From contig JAIEPY010000041.1 in assembly GCA_019748155.1 (NCBI GenBank), forward strand, positions 1 to 45,324: a stretch of DNA of 45,324 nucleotides, read 5' to 3'. Positions 1 to 7,842 of this stretch are shown in pieces (positions within the stretch are counted from its first letter, which is position 1; the number at the start of each line of letters is the position of its first letter). The notes under the pieces were generated by a model. The model ran no database searches. It saw only the letters and a program-made list of their open reading frames with translations, and was not told the origin of the DNA. The translations under genes and the position numbers were made by a program. The stretch comes from Burkholderiales bacterium (GTDB taxonomy: Bacteria > Pseudomonadota > Gammaproteobacteria > Burkholderiales > UBA11063).

Positions 1-114
1 AAAGTATCTGCTTATATATTGAGACAAGACCAAAGCAAAGGTTCCATGAATAGCAAGATGATTAGGAATTGTATTAATCCTGATAACATTATCAATATGT
101 TAGCCTCAATTTAA
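1..114 (+). CDS. C-terminal fragment of an unidentified protein
   Basis: Frame 1 is open from the first base to a TAA at 112-114, giving the last 37 residues of a protein that begins upstream of the window. The tail is hydrophilic and then mildly hydrophobic, ending NIINMLASI, with no recognisable domain. By position it is probably another gene of the surface-glycan locus, but that is inference. It could also be chance, since a 37-codon open frame is not rare in AT-rich DNA. Confidence 0.45.
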   Translation, partial: KVSAYILRQDQSKGSMNSKMIRNCINPDNIINMLASI

Positions 115-137
115 TATGCGGTTGCCCTGGGTATACT

Positions 138-171
138 CCACCATTTCAGGTCACATTATAGTTAATGGTGG
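138..171. repeat. 8-bp inverted repeat directly upstream of a -10 box
   Basis: CCACCATT (138-145) is the exact reverse complement of AATGGTGG (164-171), with an 18-nt spacer. The right arm runs into the extended -10 at 169-177, so the element could be an operator for a repressor, or a hairpin. No known binding consensus is recognised. Confidence 0.5.
143..160 (+). repeat. Left copy of an 18-bp inverted repeat bracketing 161-3625
   Basis: ATTTCAGGTCACATTATA here is the exact reverse complement of the 18 bases at 3626-3643. The two copies bracket the whole three-gene module and lie about 3.47 kb apart. The match stops sharply at 18 bp on both sides. It overlaps the loop of the 138-171 inverted repeat. 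Confidence 0.7.
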
Positions 172-177
172 TATAAT
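169..177 (+). promoter_or_regulatory. Extended -10 promoter for the 221-3630 module
   Basis: TGG followed by a perfect TATAAT (172-177) makes an extended -10. No good -35 is seen 17 nt upstream (around 149-154), as expected for extended -10 promoters. The start of transcription would be near 184, about 37 nt before the first codon at 221. Confidence 0.6.
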
Positions 178-220
178 GCTAGAATTTGTGAGAATTTAAC
201 CTTTTTTAAGTTGACTATAA

Positions 221-1195
221 ATGATTAATATATGTGTAATAATACCTTGCTATAGAGTTAGAAACCAAATTCTGGAGGTTATTTCATCTATACCTAGTTT
301 AATTAACAAAATATATGTTATTGATGACTATTGCCCTGAAGGCAGTGGTGCATTTCTTTCAAATAAAAATACTGACAATCGTGTTGAAATAATTTTCCAT
401 AAGAAGAATACTGGCGTTGGCGGAGCGGTAAAAAATGGTTACCAAAAGGCATTTAAAGACGGTTTTGATATAGCAATAAAGATTGATGGTGATGGACAAA
501 TGGATCCAGCGCTGATCCCGAAATTCATTTTACCATTGATACATAATAAGGCTGATTATACAAAAGGTAATAGATTCTTTAAACTAAAAAATCTAAAGGC
601 TATGCCAAAAGTTAGATTATTTGGTAATTCTGGGCTCTCTTTTATTACTAAATTGTCAACAGGGCATTGGAATATTATGGATCCAACAAATGGATACACT
701 GCAATTCGTCTAGATCTATTAGATTATATTGATTTAGATAGTATTGATAATCGTTATTTTTTTGAGACAGATTTATTATATCAATTGGGTCTTATTCGTG
801 CTAGGGTGGTAGATATTCCTATGGTTGCTGTTTATGAAGATGAGAACTCCAGCCTTTCTATCAAAAAAGTATTATTTGAGTTTAGTTGGAAACATTTTAA
901 GCTTGTCTTTAGACGAATAGGAATAAATTACTTTCTTAGAGACTTTAATATTGGATCTATATTTTTAATTGTGGGAGTTATATTTACATTAATTACCATA
1001 ATATCAGGTGTTCCATTATGGGTTCACAATGCTGATTTATCATTAGAAACTCCAGTAGGAACAGTTATTAAATATTTATTATTCAGTTTAATTGGTCTTG
1101 GTGGTATTACAGGATGGATCATGTATGATATTTTTTCCCAACCTAATAATGCAATTACAGATTTACTAGAAAATTTTGAGTTAGAAAGAAAGTAA
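221..1195 (+). CDS. GtrB-like polyprenyl-phosphate glycosyltransferase (GT2)
   Basis: This 324-residue protein has an N-terminal GT-A domain (VIIPCYR at 6-12, IDD at 34-36, and the metal-binding DGDGQMDP at 89-96). Two C-terminal membrane segments follow, at about 244-267 and 283-306. That architecture is typical of the DPM1/GtrB/ArnC group, which moves a sugar from a nucleotide donor to undecaprenyl phosphate on the cytoplasmic face. The next gene starts 9 nt downstream and encodes a small four-helix membrane protein, then comes a large polytopic protein: the expected three-part setup of lipid-linked sugar synthesis, flipping and periplasmic transfer. The sugar cannot be read from sequence. 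The gene is clearly poorer in GC than the housekeeping genes to the right, suggesting transfer. Family call is firm; the substrate is unknown. Confidence 0.88.
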   Translation: MINICVIIPCYRVRNQILEVISSIPSLINKIYVIDDYCPEGSGAFLSNKNTDNRVEIIFHKKNTGVGGAVKNGYQKAFKDGFDIAIKIDGDGQMDPALIPKFILPLIHNKADYTKGNRFFKLKNLKAMPKVRLFGNSGLSFITKLSTGHWNIMDPTNGYTAIRLDLLDYIDLDSIDNRYFFETDLLYQLGLIRARVVDIPMVAVYEDENSSLSIKKVLFEFSWKHFKLVFRRIGINYFLRDFNIGSIFLIVGVIFTLITIISGVPLWVHNADLSLETPVGTVIKYLLFSLIGLGGITGWIMYDIFSQPNNAITDLLENFELERK

Positions 1196-1204
1196 CTTAT
1201 TATA

Positions 1205-1573
1205 ATGATTAAAAATATAATATTATTTTTGGTTACAGCCTCACTGCTTGTTGTAGGTCAGGCTTTATGGAAAATTGCATCTGGTCAGTTATCAGGAGCC
1301 GCACAAAACGGTGTAACTAGTTTATTGATAAAATTAATAACTAGTATTCCATTTATAATTGGTTGTATTTTTTATATTTTAGCGACTGGTTTGTGGATCT
1401 ATCTACTTGGTCAATATGAGTACTCTAAAATTTATCCTGTGTTTGTGGGAACCTGTGTAATTGTGGCTTTAATTGTTGGGTATTTATTTTTCGGAGAAAA
1501 TCAACACTTATGGAATAAAGTGATTGGCTGTATAGTGATTATTATTGGTATTTATATTAGTACAAATGGATAA
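1205..1573 (+). CDS. Small EamA/SMR-like four-helix membrane protein, putative lipid-linked sugar flippase subunit
   Basis: The 122 residues form four hydrophobic segments (about 4-22, 44-69, 76-97 and 104-120). The stretch from LWIYLLGQYEYSKIYPVF into FFGE resembles the conserved half of EamA/SMR transporters and the ArnE/ArnF flippase subunits: aromatic-rich helix, SxxYP, then FGE. It lies 9 nt after the GtrB-like gene and before a large membrane protein. In comparable three-gene systems the small protein is thought to help move the polyprenyl-linked sugar across the inner membrane. It does not look like GtrA itself, which occurs separately at 23659. Such proteins may work as dimers or with a partner; the only candidate partner nearby is the broken small gene that follows. 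Confidence 0.72.
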   Translation: MIKNIILFLVTASLLVVGQALWKIASGQLSGAAQNGVTSLLIKLITSIPFIIGCIFYILATGLWIYLLGQYEYSKIYPVFVGTCVIVALIVGYLFFGENQHLWNKVIGCIVIIIGIYISTNG

Positions 1574-1577
1574 AATA

Positions 1578-1774
1578 ATGATGAGGAATAAATTTAATAT
1601 ATGGTTTATTTGCTATTTAGTTGTAGTGCTATATTCATATTATGGTCATATCCATTTGTACAACAGTAGAGATTTCGTCTATTTTAACTTTTTACTTTTT
1701 CAATAGGCTTAATTTTAAGTAGTGTTAAGCGTTATCGGAATATTAATTTTGAGATTAGGATGTTGAATCTATGA
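1578..1774 (+). pseudogene. Small two-helix membrane protein gene broken by a single-base shift
   Basis: From ATG 1578 the frame runs 42 codons to TAG 1704-1706, encoding one clear membrane helix (IWFICYLVVVLYSYY) and the beginning of a second. If one T is added in the T-run just before 1701, the reading continues as a second helix (SIGLILSSV) and a basic tail to TGA 1772-1774. That stop overlaps the next start codon as ATGA, the tight coupling typical of an intact operon gene. The restored product would be about 65 residues. It may be a true frameshift mutation, a homopolymer sequencing error, or -1 slippage on the T-run. I do not recognise the family; position suggests it belonged to the same glycosylation module. 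Confidence 0.55.
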
Positions 1775-3630
1775 AATTTGATTATTTGTTTAAAAATAGA
1801 TATATAATTTTATCTATTCTCTTTGCCTTTTTTGTTATTTGTAATGTTAATTTTAGTTCTATTCATATGTGGAGTCTAATAATTCATAATGATAATCCTG
1901 CTTTTATTTTGGGTAAAGCAAGAGATATTCGTTCAGATGAGTGGGCTACTAATTTAACTTGGCAAATGTCACAAGTCTACAATAACTTCAAGGTTATTAA
2001 TTACATGTCTATTTTTAGTGGATTCAATACAATTATTGGTCAATATCAAGCTTCTTGGAGTTTAGAAAATCTTGGTCGTCCTTTAAACTGGGGGTTTTTG
2101 ATGTTTGGGGCTAGCCGAGGCTTGTCGTGGTATTGGTGCGCAAAATATGTTTTATTAATTTTGAGTAGTATTGAGTTCTTATATTTTTTGACTAATGATA
2201 AAAAAATAGCGTTATTAGGAAGTATTATAATTACTTATGCACCTGGATTGCAGTGGTGGTTTTCTAATTATTTACCAGATTTGATTATATCTTTTCAGTT
2301 TATTGTTGTTTTATTATATAGAATGCTTAAGCAAAATATGGTATTTTATAAAATATTGTGCGCAATTGGTATTTTATTATTTTCGATAGGGTTTATATTT
2401 GTAATATATCCACCATGGCAAATTCCGCTACTATATATTATGCTTTTACTATCATTGTTAATACTTTATTATAATAGACCACAAAAAATAGATATTTTAT
2501 TTATTGTTTTTATATTACTAGTTGATGTTTTTATAATATTCATGTTCTATGAGCAATCTGTTGTTGATATCGGACTTATTTCTAATACGATTTACCCTGG
2601 AAAACGTTTTGCTTCTAGTGGTGGAGTAAATTTGCCGGGGATGTTTAATTATTTGAATAACTTAGTTACTCCTTTCAATGGTAGTCCTACATATCTCAAT
2701 CAATGTGAATTAAGTAATTTTTGGATGATTTTTCCTATTTTTCCGTTTTTATGTTTTAGTATTCCAAGTAAATTGAGAGGTAAGTATTTTAATTTATTGT
2801 TATCTATAGATTTATTTATACTTATGTTTATGTTGGTACCTAACTTGGGTAATGATATTATTTATAAATATACATTATTATCTAATATACCATCTAACAG
2901 GTTATTAGTTATTTTTGGGTTAATTAATACATATCTATTTGTTTTATTTATCAACGCTTCTAAAAAAGTGAATTTTAATAATAGATTAAAATATATCAAC
3001 TTAACAACGTGGCTATACGTTTGTTTATATTGCAGTTATACAGAAATTTATTCTAATATGAAGATTTGGATTTTTATTAGCATTGGTTTAATGTGGTTTA
3101 TATCCCATTTATTAGTTATTAAAAAATATAATCTGTCCTTATCAATCATGGTTGTTATTTCTATTGTCACTGGTGCTACTATAAATCCAATTACTGTTGG
3201 TATAGGTGACTTATACAACTCCGCGTTATCTAAAAAAATAAATGAGATTAGAATTGTTAATCCTCGTGCTATTTGGGTTGGAAACTCAAATGCTGGTTAT
3301 GGTGAATATTTGTTGGCTCAGGGGGTGTATGCTTATAACTCAGTGAAATTTTATCCTGATTTTGAACAATGGAAAAGCCTAGATCCTAATGGTAAATATA
3401 GAAATGTTTATAATAGATATGCTCACATAATAGTAAACATTAATAATGATAAAACAAACTTTATTCTGAATCAAGCTGATCTGTTTACATTAAATCTTAG
3501 TTGTGCTAGTTTGGTTAATAGCACCAACATTGAATATATTTTGTCACCATCTTTGTTAGAATGTTCACAGATTGAATTAGTAAGTGATGTTAATGGTTTT
3601 TATATTTATCACGTTCATCGAAAAATATAA
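1771..3630 (+). CDS. Large polytopic membrane protein of the IRSDEW type, putative periplasmic glycosyltransferase
   Basis: The 619-residue protein has a membrane anchor near 12-28, then a short loop with RDIRSDEW (51-58), then about ten further hydrophobic segments and a soluble C-terminal part of roughly 120 residues. The IRSDEW loop after the first helix, and a YPPWQ motif within a later membrane segment, recall large membrane proteins of the GtrC/YfhO type that use polyprenyl-phosphate sugars as donors (GT-C fold). The acidic pair in the first loop would be the likely catalytic site. Following a GtrB-like enzyme and a small flippase-like protein, it is best read as the transferase that decorates a surface glycan. 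The coding sequence is extremely AT-rich. No close family name is claimed. Confidence 0.68.
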   Translation: MKFDYLFKNRYIILSILFAFFVICNVNFSSIHMWSLIIHNDNPAFILGKARDIRSDEWATNLTWQMSQVYNNFKVINYMSIFSGFNTIIGQYQASWSLENLGRPLNWGFLMFGASRGLSWYWCAKYVLLILSSIEFLYFLTNDKKIALLGSIIITYAPGLQWWFSNYLPDLIISFQFIVVLLYRMLKQNMVFYKILCAIGILLFSIGFIFVIYPPWQIPLLYIMLLLSLLILYYNRPQKIDILFIVFILLVDVFIIFMFYEQSVVDIGLISNTIYPGKRFASSGGVNLPGMFNYLNNLVTPFNGSPTYLNQCELSNFWMIFPIFPFLCFSIPSKLRGKYFNLLLSIDLFILMFMLVPNLGNDIIYKYTLLSNIPSNRLLVIFGLINTYLFVLFINASKKVNFNNRLKYINLTTWLYVCLYCSYTEIYSNMKIWIFISIGLMWFISHLLVIKKYNLSLSIMVVISIVTGATINPITVGIGDLYNSALSKKINEIRIVNPRAIWVGNSNAGYGEYLLAQGVYAYNSVKFYPDFEQWKSLDPNGKYRNVYNRYAHIIVNINNDKTNFILNQADLFTLNLSCASLVNSTNIEYILSPSLLECSQIELVSDVNGFYIYHVHRKI

Positions 3631-3643
3631 TGTGACCTGAAAT
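3626..3643 (-). repeat. Right copy of the 18-bp inverted repeat
   Basis: TATAATGTGACCTGAAAT is the exact reverse complement of 143-160. Its left end covers the last bases of the preceding coding sequence (stop at 3628-3630), so the repeat is partly coding. It marks the right boundary of the three-gene module. Confidence 0.7.
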
Positions 3644-3660
3644 TTGAACTATAGTCATAG

Positions 3661-3688
3661 AAATAATTTAGTGAAATGTAAATTATTT
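3661..3688. repeat. AT-only 10-bp inverted repeat in an intergenic gap
   Basis: AAATAATTTA (3661-3670) and TAAATTATTT (3679-3688) are exact reverse complements around an 8-nt loop. There is no following T-run, so it is not a canonical terminator. It lies in the 155-nt gap between the IRSDEW protein and the epimerase gene, together with a perfect TTGACA at 3721-3726 that lacks a well-spaced -10. Confidence 0.45.
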
Positions 3689-3785
3689 AGAATATTTCTA
3701 TAACTGTGGATAAATTGATCTTGACAACAGGGCTCATTATAAGTTTTTTAATTGTTAAATATTGCACTAAACGTAGGAAAATACT

Positions 3786-4487
3786 ATGTTAATTGGTAAC
3801 GGAATGATGGCAAGACAATTTGCCAAATATCAGTATAATAATGATATATTGATTTTTGCCAGCGGAGTCTCAAATTCAAAAGAAACCCGAGACAGCGAAT
3901 TTGAACGTGAGCTTAATTTATTGCAAAGAACCATTGCTCATAATTCGGAAAAACATTTTGTTTATTTTGGTACTAGTAGCATGTATGATCCCATGGCTAA
4001 ACATTCGCCATATGTATTGCATAAATTGGATATGGAGCGTTATGTCGTAGAAAACTGTAAATCATATAACATATTTAGAATATCCCAAGTCATTGGACGA
4101 GCCAACAACCCTACGCTAGTAAATTTTATTATTGAAAATATTATTAATGACCGAGAATTTGATGTTTGGGAGCGTGCAACGCGTAATTTAATTGCCCTAA
4201 ATGATGTATTTTTAATAGTTAATTACATTCTTGTGAATAAATTATTAAGTCATAAAATTATTAATATTGCGAATAAAGAAAATATCTCAATAATTAATTT
4301 TATTAGAATAGTGGAACAGGTGATTGGTAAAAAAGCAAAAATTAGAGTATCACATAAAGGTTATCCTTTTGATAAAATTGATATTGCAGAAATTAATAGT
4401 GTAGTCAAAGAATTACATATTCATTTTGATGATGATAGTTATTACTTTAATGCTGTTAAGCAAATCCTGTTCGGAGACGATATTTGA
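3786..4487 (+). CDS. Short NAD-dependent epimerase/dehydratase-like protein (SDR)
   Basis: The 233-residue protein starts directly in a Rossmann strand with a dinucleotide-binding turn of GNGMMA type (residues 4-9). It carries a YxxxK pair (YVLHK) preceded by a GTSSMYD strand, the arrangement of nucleotide-sugar SDR enzymes such as WcaG/GalE relatives. It is shorter than the usual 300-340 residues, with a reduced substrate-binding part. An AGGA lies 8 nt before ATG 3786. Its stop overlaps the next start (TTGA at 4484-4487), so the two are translationally coupled. Probably it modifies a nucleotide-linked sugar for this cluster. The substrate is unknown, and a catalytically altered SDR cannot be excluded. 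Confidence 0.72.
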   Translation: MLIGNGMMARQFAKYQYNNDILIFASGVSNSKETRDSEFERELNLLQRTIAHNSEKHFVYFGTSSMYDPMAKHSPYVLHKLDMERYVVENCKSYNIFRISQVIGRANNPTLVNFIIENIINDREFDVWERATRNLIALNDVFLIVNYILVNKLLSHKIINIANKENISIINFIRIVEQVIGKKAKIRVSHKGYPFDKIDIAEINSVVKELHIHFDDDSYYFNAVKQILFGDDI

Positions 4488-5671
4488 ATAAGTCTATTTC
4501 AGTAATAATCCCCAATTATAACTATGCCCGGTTTTTACAACGACGTATTGATAGTATTGTTAATCAAACTGTAAAACCTGCGGAAGTAATATTTCTCGAT
4601 GATTGTTCTACCGATGATAGTCTTATCGTTGCTGAGCAAATACTTAGTAAACTAGATATTCCATATCGTATTATTCCCAATGAAACAAATCAAGGAGTAT
4701 TTAAGCAATGGCTTAAAGGTATTGAATTGGCTCAATATGATAACTTTTGGATTGCTGAAGCCGATGATTATTGTGAATTGAATTTTTTAGAGACTCTTTT
4801 ACCTGCTTTTAATGATAAAGATGTGGTTATGTCCTATTGCGATTCATATATTATAAATAATAATGGTGATATTGTATATGATGATTTGCATTGGAAAAAT
4901 AATTTTTTTGAAACTGATATCTGGTCAAATAATTTCATTAAAAGCGGCAAGTATATGATTGAGAATTTTTACTCCATAATTAATGTTTCACCAAATGCAA
5001 GTGCAATAGTATTTAATAAAAATAGCCTAAAGTTAGATTATTATAATTGTATAAGTAATTATAAAAAGATTGGAGATTGGTTATTCTATATTATTTATCT
5101 TTCCCATTCAGATAAAGCAAAGCTGGCTTACTATTCAAATCGCTGTAATTATCATGTTCGTCATGACAATAATGTCACGACAATATCTAGGAATGATAGA
5201 TTACCTATAATGTATAATGAGTCTTTGAGTATTTATCAGTATTGTTTTGATAATTTTTTCCTTCCGTATCTTACTAGATCTAAAATTTATAATTTTATTT
5301 CTGAGTGGTTGAATTGGTATAACATTGATGATCACACAAATGAGTTGTTATTTAGTATAATTAAAAAAGATTCAGGTAGACACTTTTTTAAAACAATTAA
5401 GCAGGATTTTTTTGTTTATACGAATGAGAACAGTAAGTATCTAGAAGAGAATAAAAATTTAACAGATAAAAATAATATTCTAATAAAAGAAATTAAGGGT
5501 CTGGTTGAGGAAAATAGGGTTTTGCTTGAATCAAATAAAAATCTGCAAAGAATATATTCACATATGTTGAAGTCTTATAGCTGGAAATTCACAAAACCAC
5601 TTAGATTATTATCTCTTTTTTTTCGGAAATTAATAAATGGAATATTAAGAAAGGAAGAGAATGAGTCCTAA
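4484..5671 (+). CDS. GT2 glycosyltransferase with C-terminal coiled coil
   Basis: A GT-A domain occupies the first ~250 residues (VIIPNYNYA at 7-15, DDCSTDD at 39-45, EADDY at 92-96). A charged heptad-like stretch follows at about 315-362, then SYSWKFTKPLR at 364-374, a tail motif often seen in O-antigen transferases. The start is TTG 4484, supported by GGAG at 4473-4476 and a 4-nt TTGA overlap with the preceding stop; no ATG fits. The coiled coil may hold it in a transferase complex or measure chain length, which is inference. The 3' end overlaps the next gene by 11 nt. Donor and acceptor are unknown. Confidence 0.85.
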   Translation: MNKSISVIIPNYNYARFLQRRIDSIVNQTVKPAEVIFLDDCSTDDSLIVAEQILSKLDIPYRIIPNETNQGVFKQWLKGIELAQYDNFWIAEADDYCELNFLETLLPAFNDKDVVMSYCDSYIINNNGDIVYDDLHWKNNFFETDIWSNNFIKSGKYMIENFYSIINVSPNASAIVFNKNSLKLDYYNCISNYKKIGDWLFYIIYLSHSDKAKLAYYSNRCNYHVRHDNNVTTISRNDRLPIMYNESLSIYQYCFDNFFLPYLTRSKIYNFISEWLNWYNIDDHTNELLFSIIKKDSGRHFFKTIKQDFFVYTNENSKYLEENKNLTDKNNILIKEIKGLVEENRVLLESNKNLQRIYSHMLKSYSWKFTKPLRLLSLFFRKLINGILRKEENES

Positions 5672-6665
5672 AGTAAGTGTTGTTGTACCTGTTTACAATG
5701 TAGAACGATATCTCAAGCAATGCTTGGATAGTATTATAAATCAATCGTTAAAAGATATTGAAATCATCTGTGTAGATGATGGGTCAACTGATGGTTGTCC
5801 TGCTATTTTAGCATTGTATGCGGCAAAAGATTCTCGTATTAAGATAATTACTAAACCAAACTCTGGCTATGGTAATACGATGAACGTAGGGATTTCACAT
5901 GCGGCAGGTGAGTATTTGGGGATTCTCGAGTCTGATGACTATATTGATGAATACATGTATGAAACATTGTATAATGTTGGCAAGGAACATGATTTAGATA
6001 TAGCCAAATCCTTATTTACTTCATTTGATAATGAAACTAATGATAAAGCAACTGATAAGTGCGATTATGTGACTAAAAATAAAGTAATTTGTCCATCAGA
6101 AGATAATTCACCTTTTTTATTAACGCCATCAATTTGGTCGGCAGTTTATAAAATATCATTATTAAGAGATAATGATATTTTATTTAATAATACACCAGGA
6201 GCATCTTATCAAGATACTGCCTTTTTTTTCAAAACACATATAATGGCAAGAAAATATATGTTGATAGATAAGTCTCTCTTGTTTTATCGCGTTTCTCATT
6301 CTGAGTCATCTAGCACTAGAATAGGTGCAAATAAAATGTTTTTGGTTCTAGGTGAATGGAAAGAGGTGTTTCGTTATATCTCTGAAAAAAAACTTGCTCA
6401 TGTCGCAATACAGATGGCCTATGTTTTAAAATATTCTGGAGTTCCATGGTTGTTCTTAAGGCTTGAACGAAATTTAAGGTATAAATACGCTAAAAGGATA
6501 CAACAAGAATTAAAAAACGATTATCCCAAGATTAATTTTACTAAATTTAGTGCTATGGTACCAAGTAAAAGATTGCTTACATATAAATTAATAAAGATGT
6601 CACCAATTTTATTTGTATTTTTAGCTAATTTCAGAGTGTTTGTTAAAAAAGTTATAGAGTATTAG
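5661..6665 (+). CDS. GT2 family glycosyltransferase
   Basis: This 334-residue protein is a classic inverting GT2: VSVVVPVYNVERYL at 5-18, VDDGSTDG at 38-45 and the metal-binding ESDDY at 90-94. It lacks the common GG..ARN loop, having NSGYGNTMNVG instead, a variant seen in some EpsJ/WcaA-type enzymes. ATG 5661 lies inside the previous gene and has AAGGAAGAG just upstream, so translation is coupled. The C-terminal part is basic with a weakly hydrophobic end, suggesting peripheral membrane association. It should add one sugar to the lipid-linked glycan; which one cannot be told. Confidence 0.87.
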   Translation: MSPKVSVVVPVYNVERYLKQCLDSIINQSLKDIEIICVDDGSTDGCPAILALYAAKDSRIKIITKPNSGYGNTMNVGISHAAGEYLGILESDDYIDEYMYETLYNVGKEHDLDIAKSLFTSFDNETNDKATDKCDYVTKNKVICPSEDNSPFLLTPSIWSAVYKISLLRDNDILFNNTPGASYQDTAFFFKTHIMARKYMLIDKSLLFYRVSHSESSSTRIGANKMFLVLGEWKEVFRYISEKKLAHVAIQMAYVLKYSGVPWLFLRLERNLRYKYAKRIQQELKNDYPKINFTKFSAMVPSKRLLTYKLIKMSPILFVFLANFRVFVKKVIEY

Positions 6666-6675
6666 AATAATTAGT

Positions 6676-7842
6676 ATGCATACGAAACCAGTTATCTCAA
6701 TTATTATCCCTGTCTACAATACTGAACTATTTTTGCGTGAATGCTTAGATAGTGTGATTAATCAAACATTTAGTAATATAGAAATTATTTGTGTTAATGA
6801 TTCTTCACCAGATAATAGCCAAACAATCTTAGATGAATATGCCAAGCTGGACGATAGAATAATTATTGTAAATAGACCTAATGGTGGACTTAGTGCAGCT
6901 AGAAATTCAGGATTAAAGCTTGCGACTGGAGAGTATATACTGTTCCTTGATTCTGACGATACATATCGAAATGATACTTGTGAGTTATCCCTTAATGCAA
7001 TTCTGTATAATAATGTAGATATGGTATGCTTTGGTACTGATATTGTTGGTGATAAATGGGAGTCTGATGATTTCTATTATGGAATAAGACATACAGGCAA
7101 TATCATTTTAAATGATGATATTTTAATGGATGTGAATGCATCTGTATGTAATAAATTATTTAAACATAACTTAATTAAGAAATATGAGATACATTTTCCA
7201 GAAGGTCTTGTTTATGAAGATGCCGCGTTTTATTTTAAATACACTGCTTGCTGTGAAAGAGCTTTTTTTATAAGAGATAAGCTGCTTGTGTATAAAAGAG
7301 GTCATAGTTCATCGATTATGACGCAAACAAAACAAGGAACAATCAAAGCAATAGATCATTTATATATTGCAAAAGATATTTATGATTTTTGGCTGAAGAA
7401 TGAATTTATTGCTTCTAGACAAACAATCATGACTCAGCTGTTTATAGACTTCTTTAAATTTTCACTGGGTTTTGTCCCTAAAGATGGTAGAGCAAAGGTC
7501 TTAACTGTAGCAAAAAACTTATTGCTGGGTATGCCAGAAATTATAATTCCTTTGTCTCAGAAACTATTTGCTGAAAGGTTTAATGATCTGATTACTCGGT
7601 TGAAATTAGATTTTATAGAAACTACTAAATTAAGTGAATGTGATAAAGAATTACTAACTCATATGATTATAAATTCTTTAATCAATCAACATTATGGATT
7701 AAATAACCCGAGTGATTCTTGCCAGCGCAAAAATTTATCTCGAGTTAAGAAGTTGAAGAACTATATCGTGGCGTACGGAATAATTGCTACGTTACGAAGG
7801 ATATCCCAAAAAACTAAGGTACTAATTCGAAGGTATATTTAA
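6676..7842 (+). CDS. GT2 family glycosyltransferase
   Basis: The 388-residue protein has the standard GT2 signature: ISIIIPVYNTELFLREC at 7-23, VNDSSPDNS at 40-48, GGLSAARNSGL at 70-80 and LDSDD at 91-95. A basic C-terminal region of about 100 residues ends RRYI. The gene is 10 nt after the previous one. Its TAA shares its final A with the ATG of the mutase gene glf, so the transferase and the furanose donor supply are tightly coupled. This makes a galactofuranosyl role reasonable but unproven. Confidence 0.87.
   Translation: MHTKPVISIIIPVYNTELFLRECLDSVINQTFSNIEIICVNDSSPDNSQTILDEYAKLDDRIIIVNRPNGGLSAARNSGLKLATGEYILFLDSDDTYRNDTCELSLNAILYNNVDMVCFGTDIVGDKWESDDFYYGIRHTGNIILNDDILMDVNASVCNKLFKHNLIKKYEIHFPEGLVYEDAAFYFKYTACCERAFFIRDKLLVYKRGHSSSIMTQTKQGTIKAIDHLYIAKDIYDFWLKNEFIASRQTIMTQLFIDFFKFSLGFVPKDGRAKVLTVAKNLLLGMPEIIIPLSQKLFAERFNDLITRLKLDFIETTKLSECDKELLTHMIINSLINQHYGLNNPSDSCQRKNLSRVKKLKNYIVAYGIIATLRRISQKTKVLIRRYI

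Noticed and set aside
3721-3752. Perfect TTGACA as a -35 before the epimerase gene
   Set aside because: The best -10-like strings are 11 nt (TATAAG) or 20 nt (TTTAAT) away; neither spacing is good, so no promoter is called.
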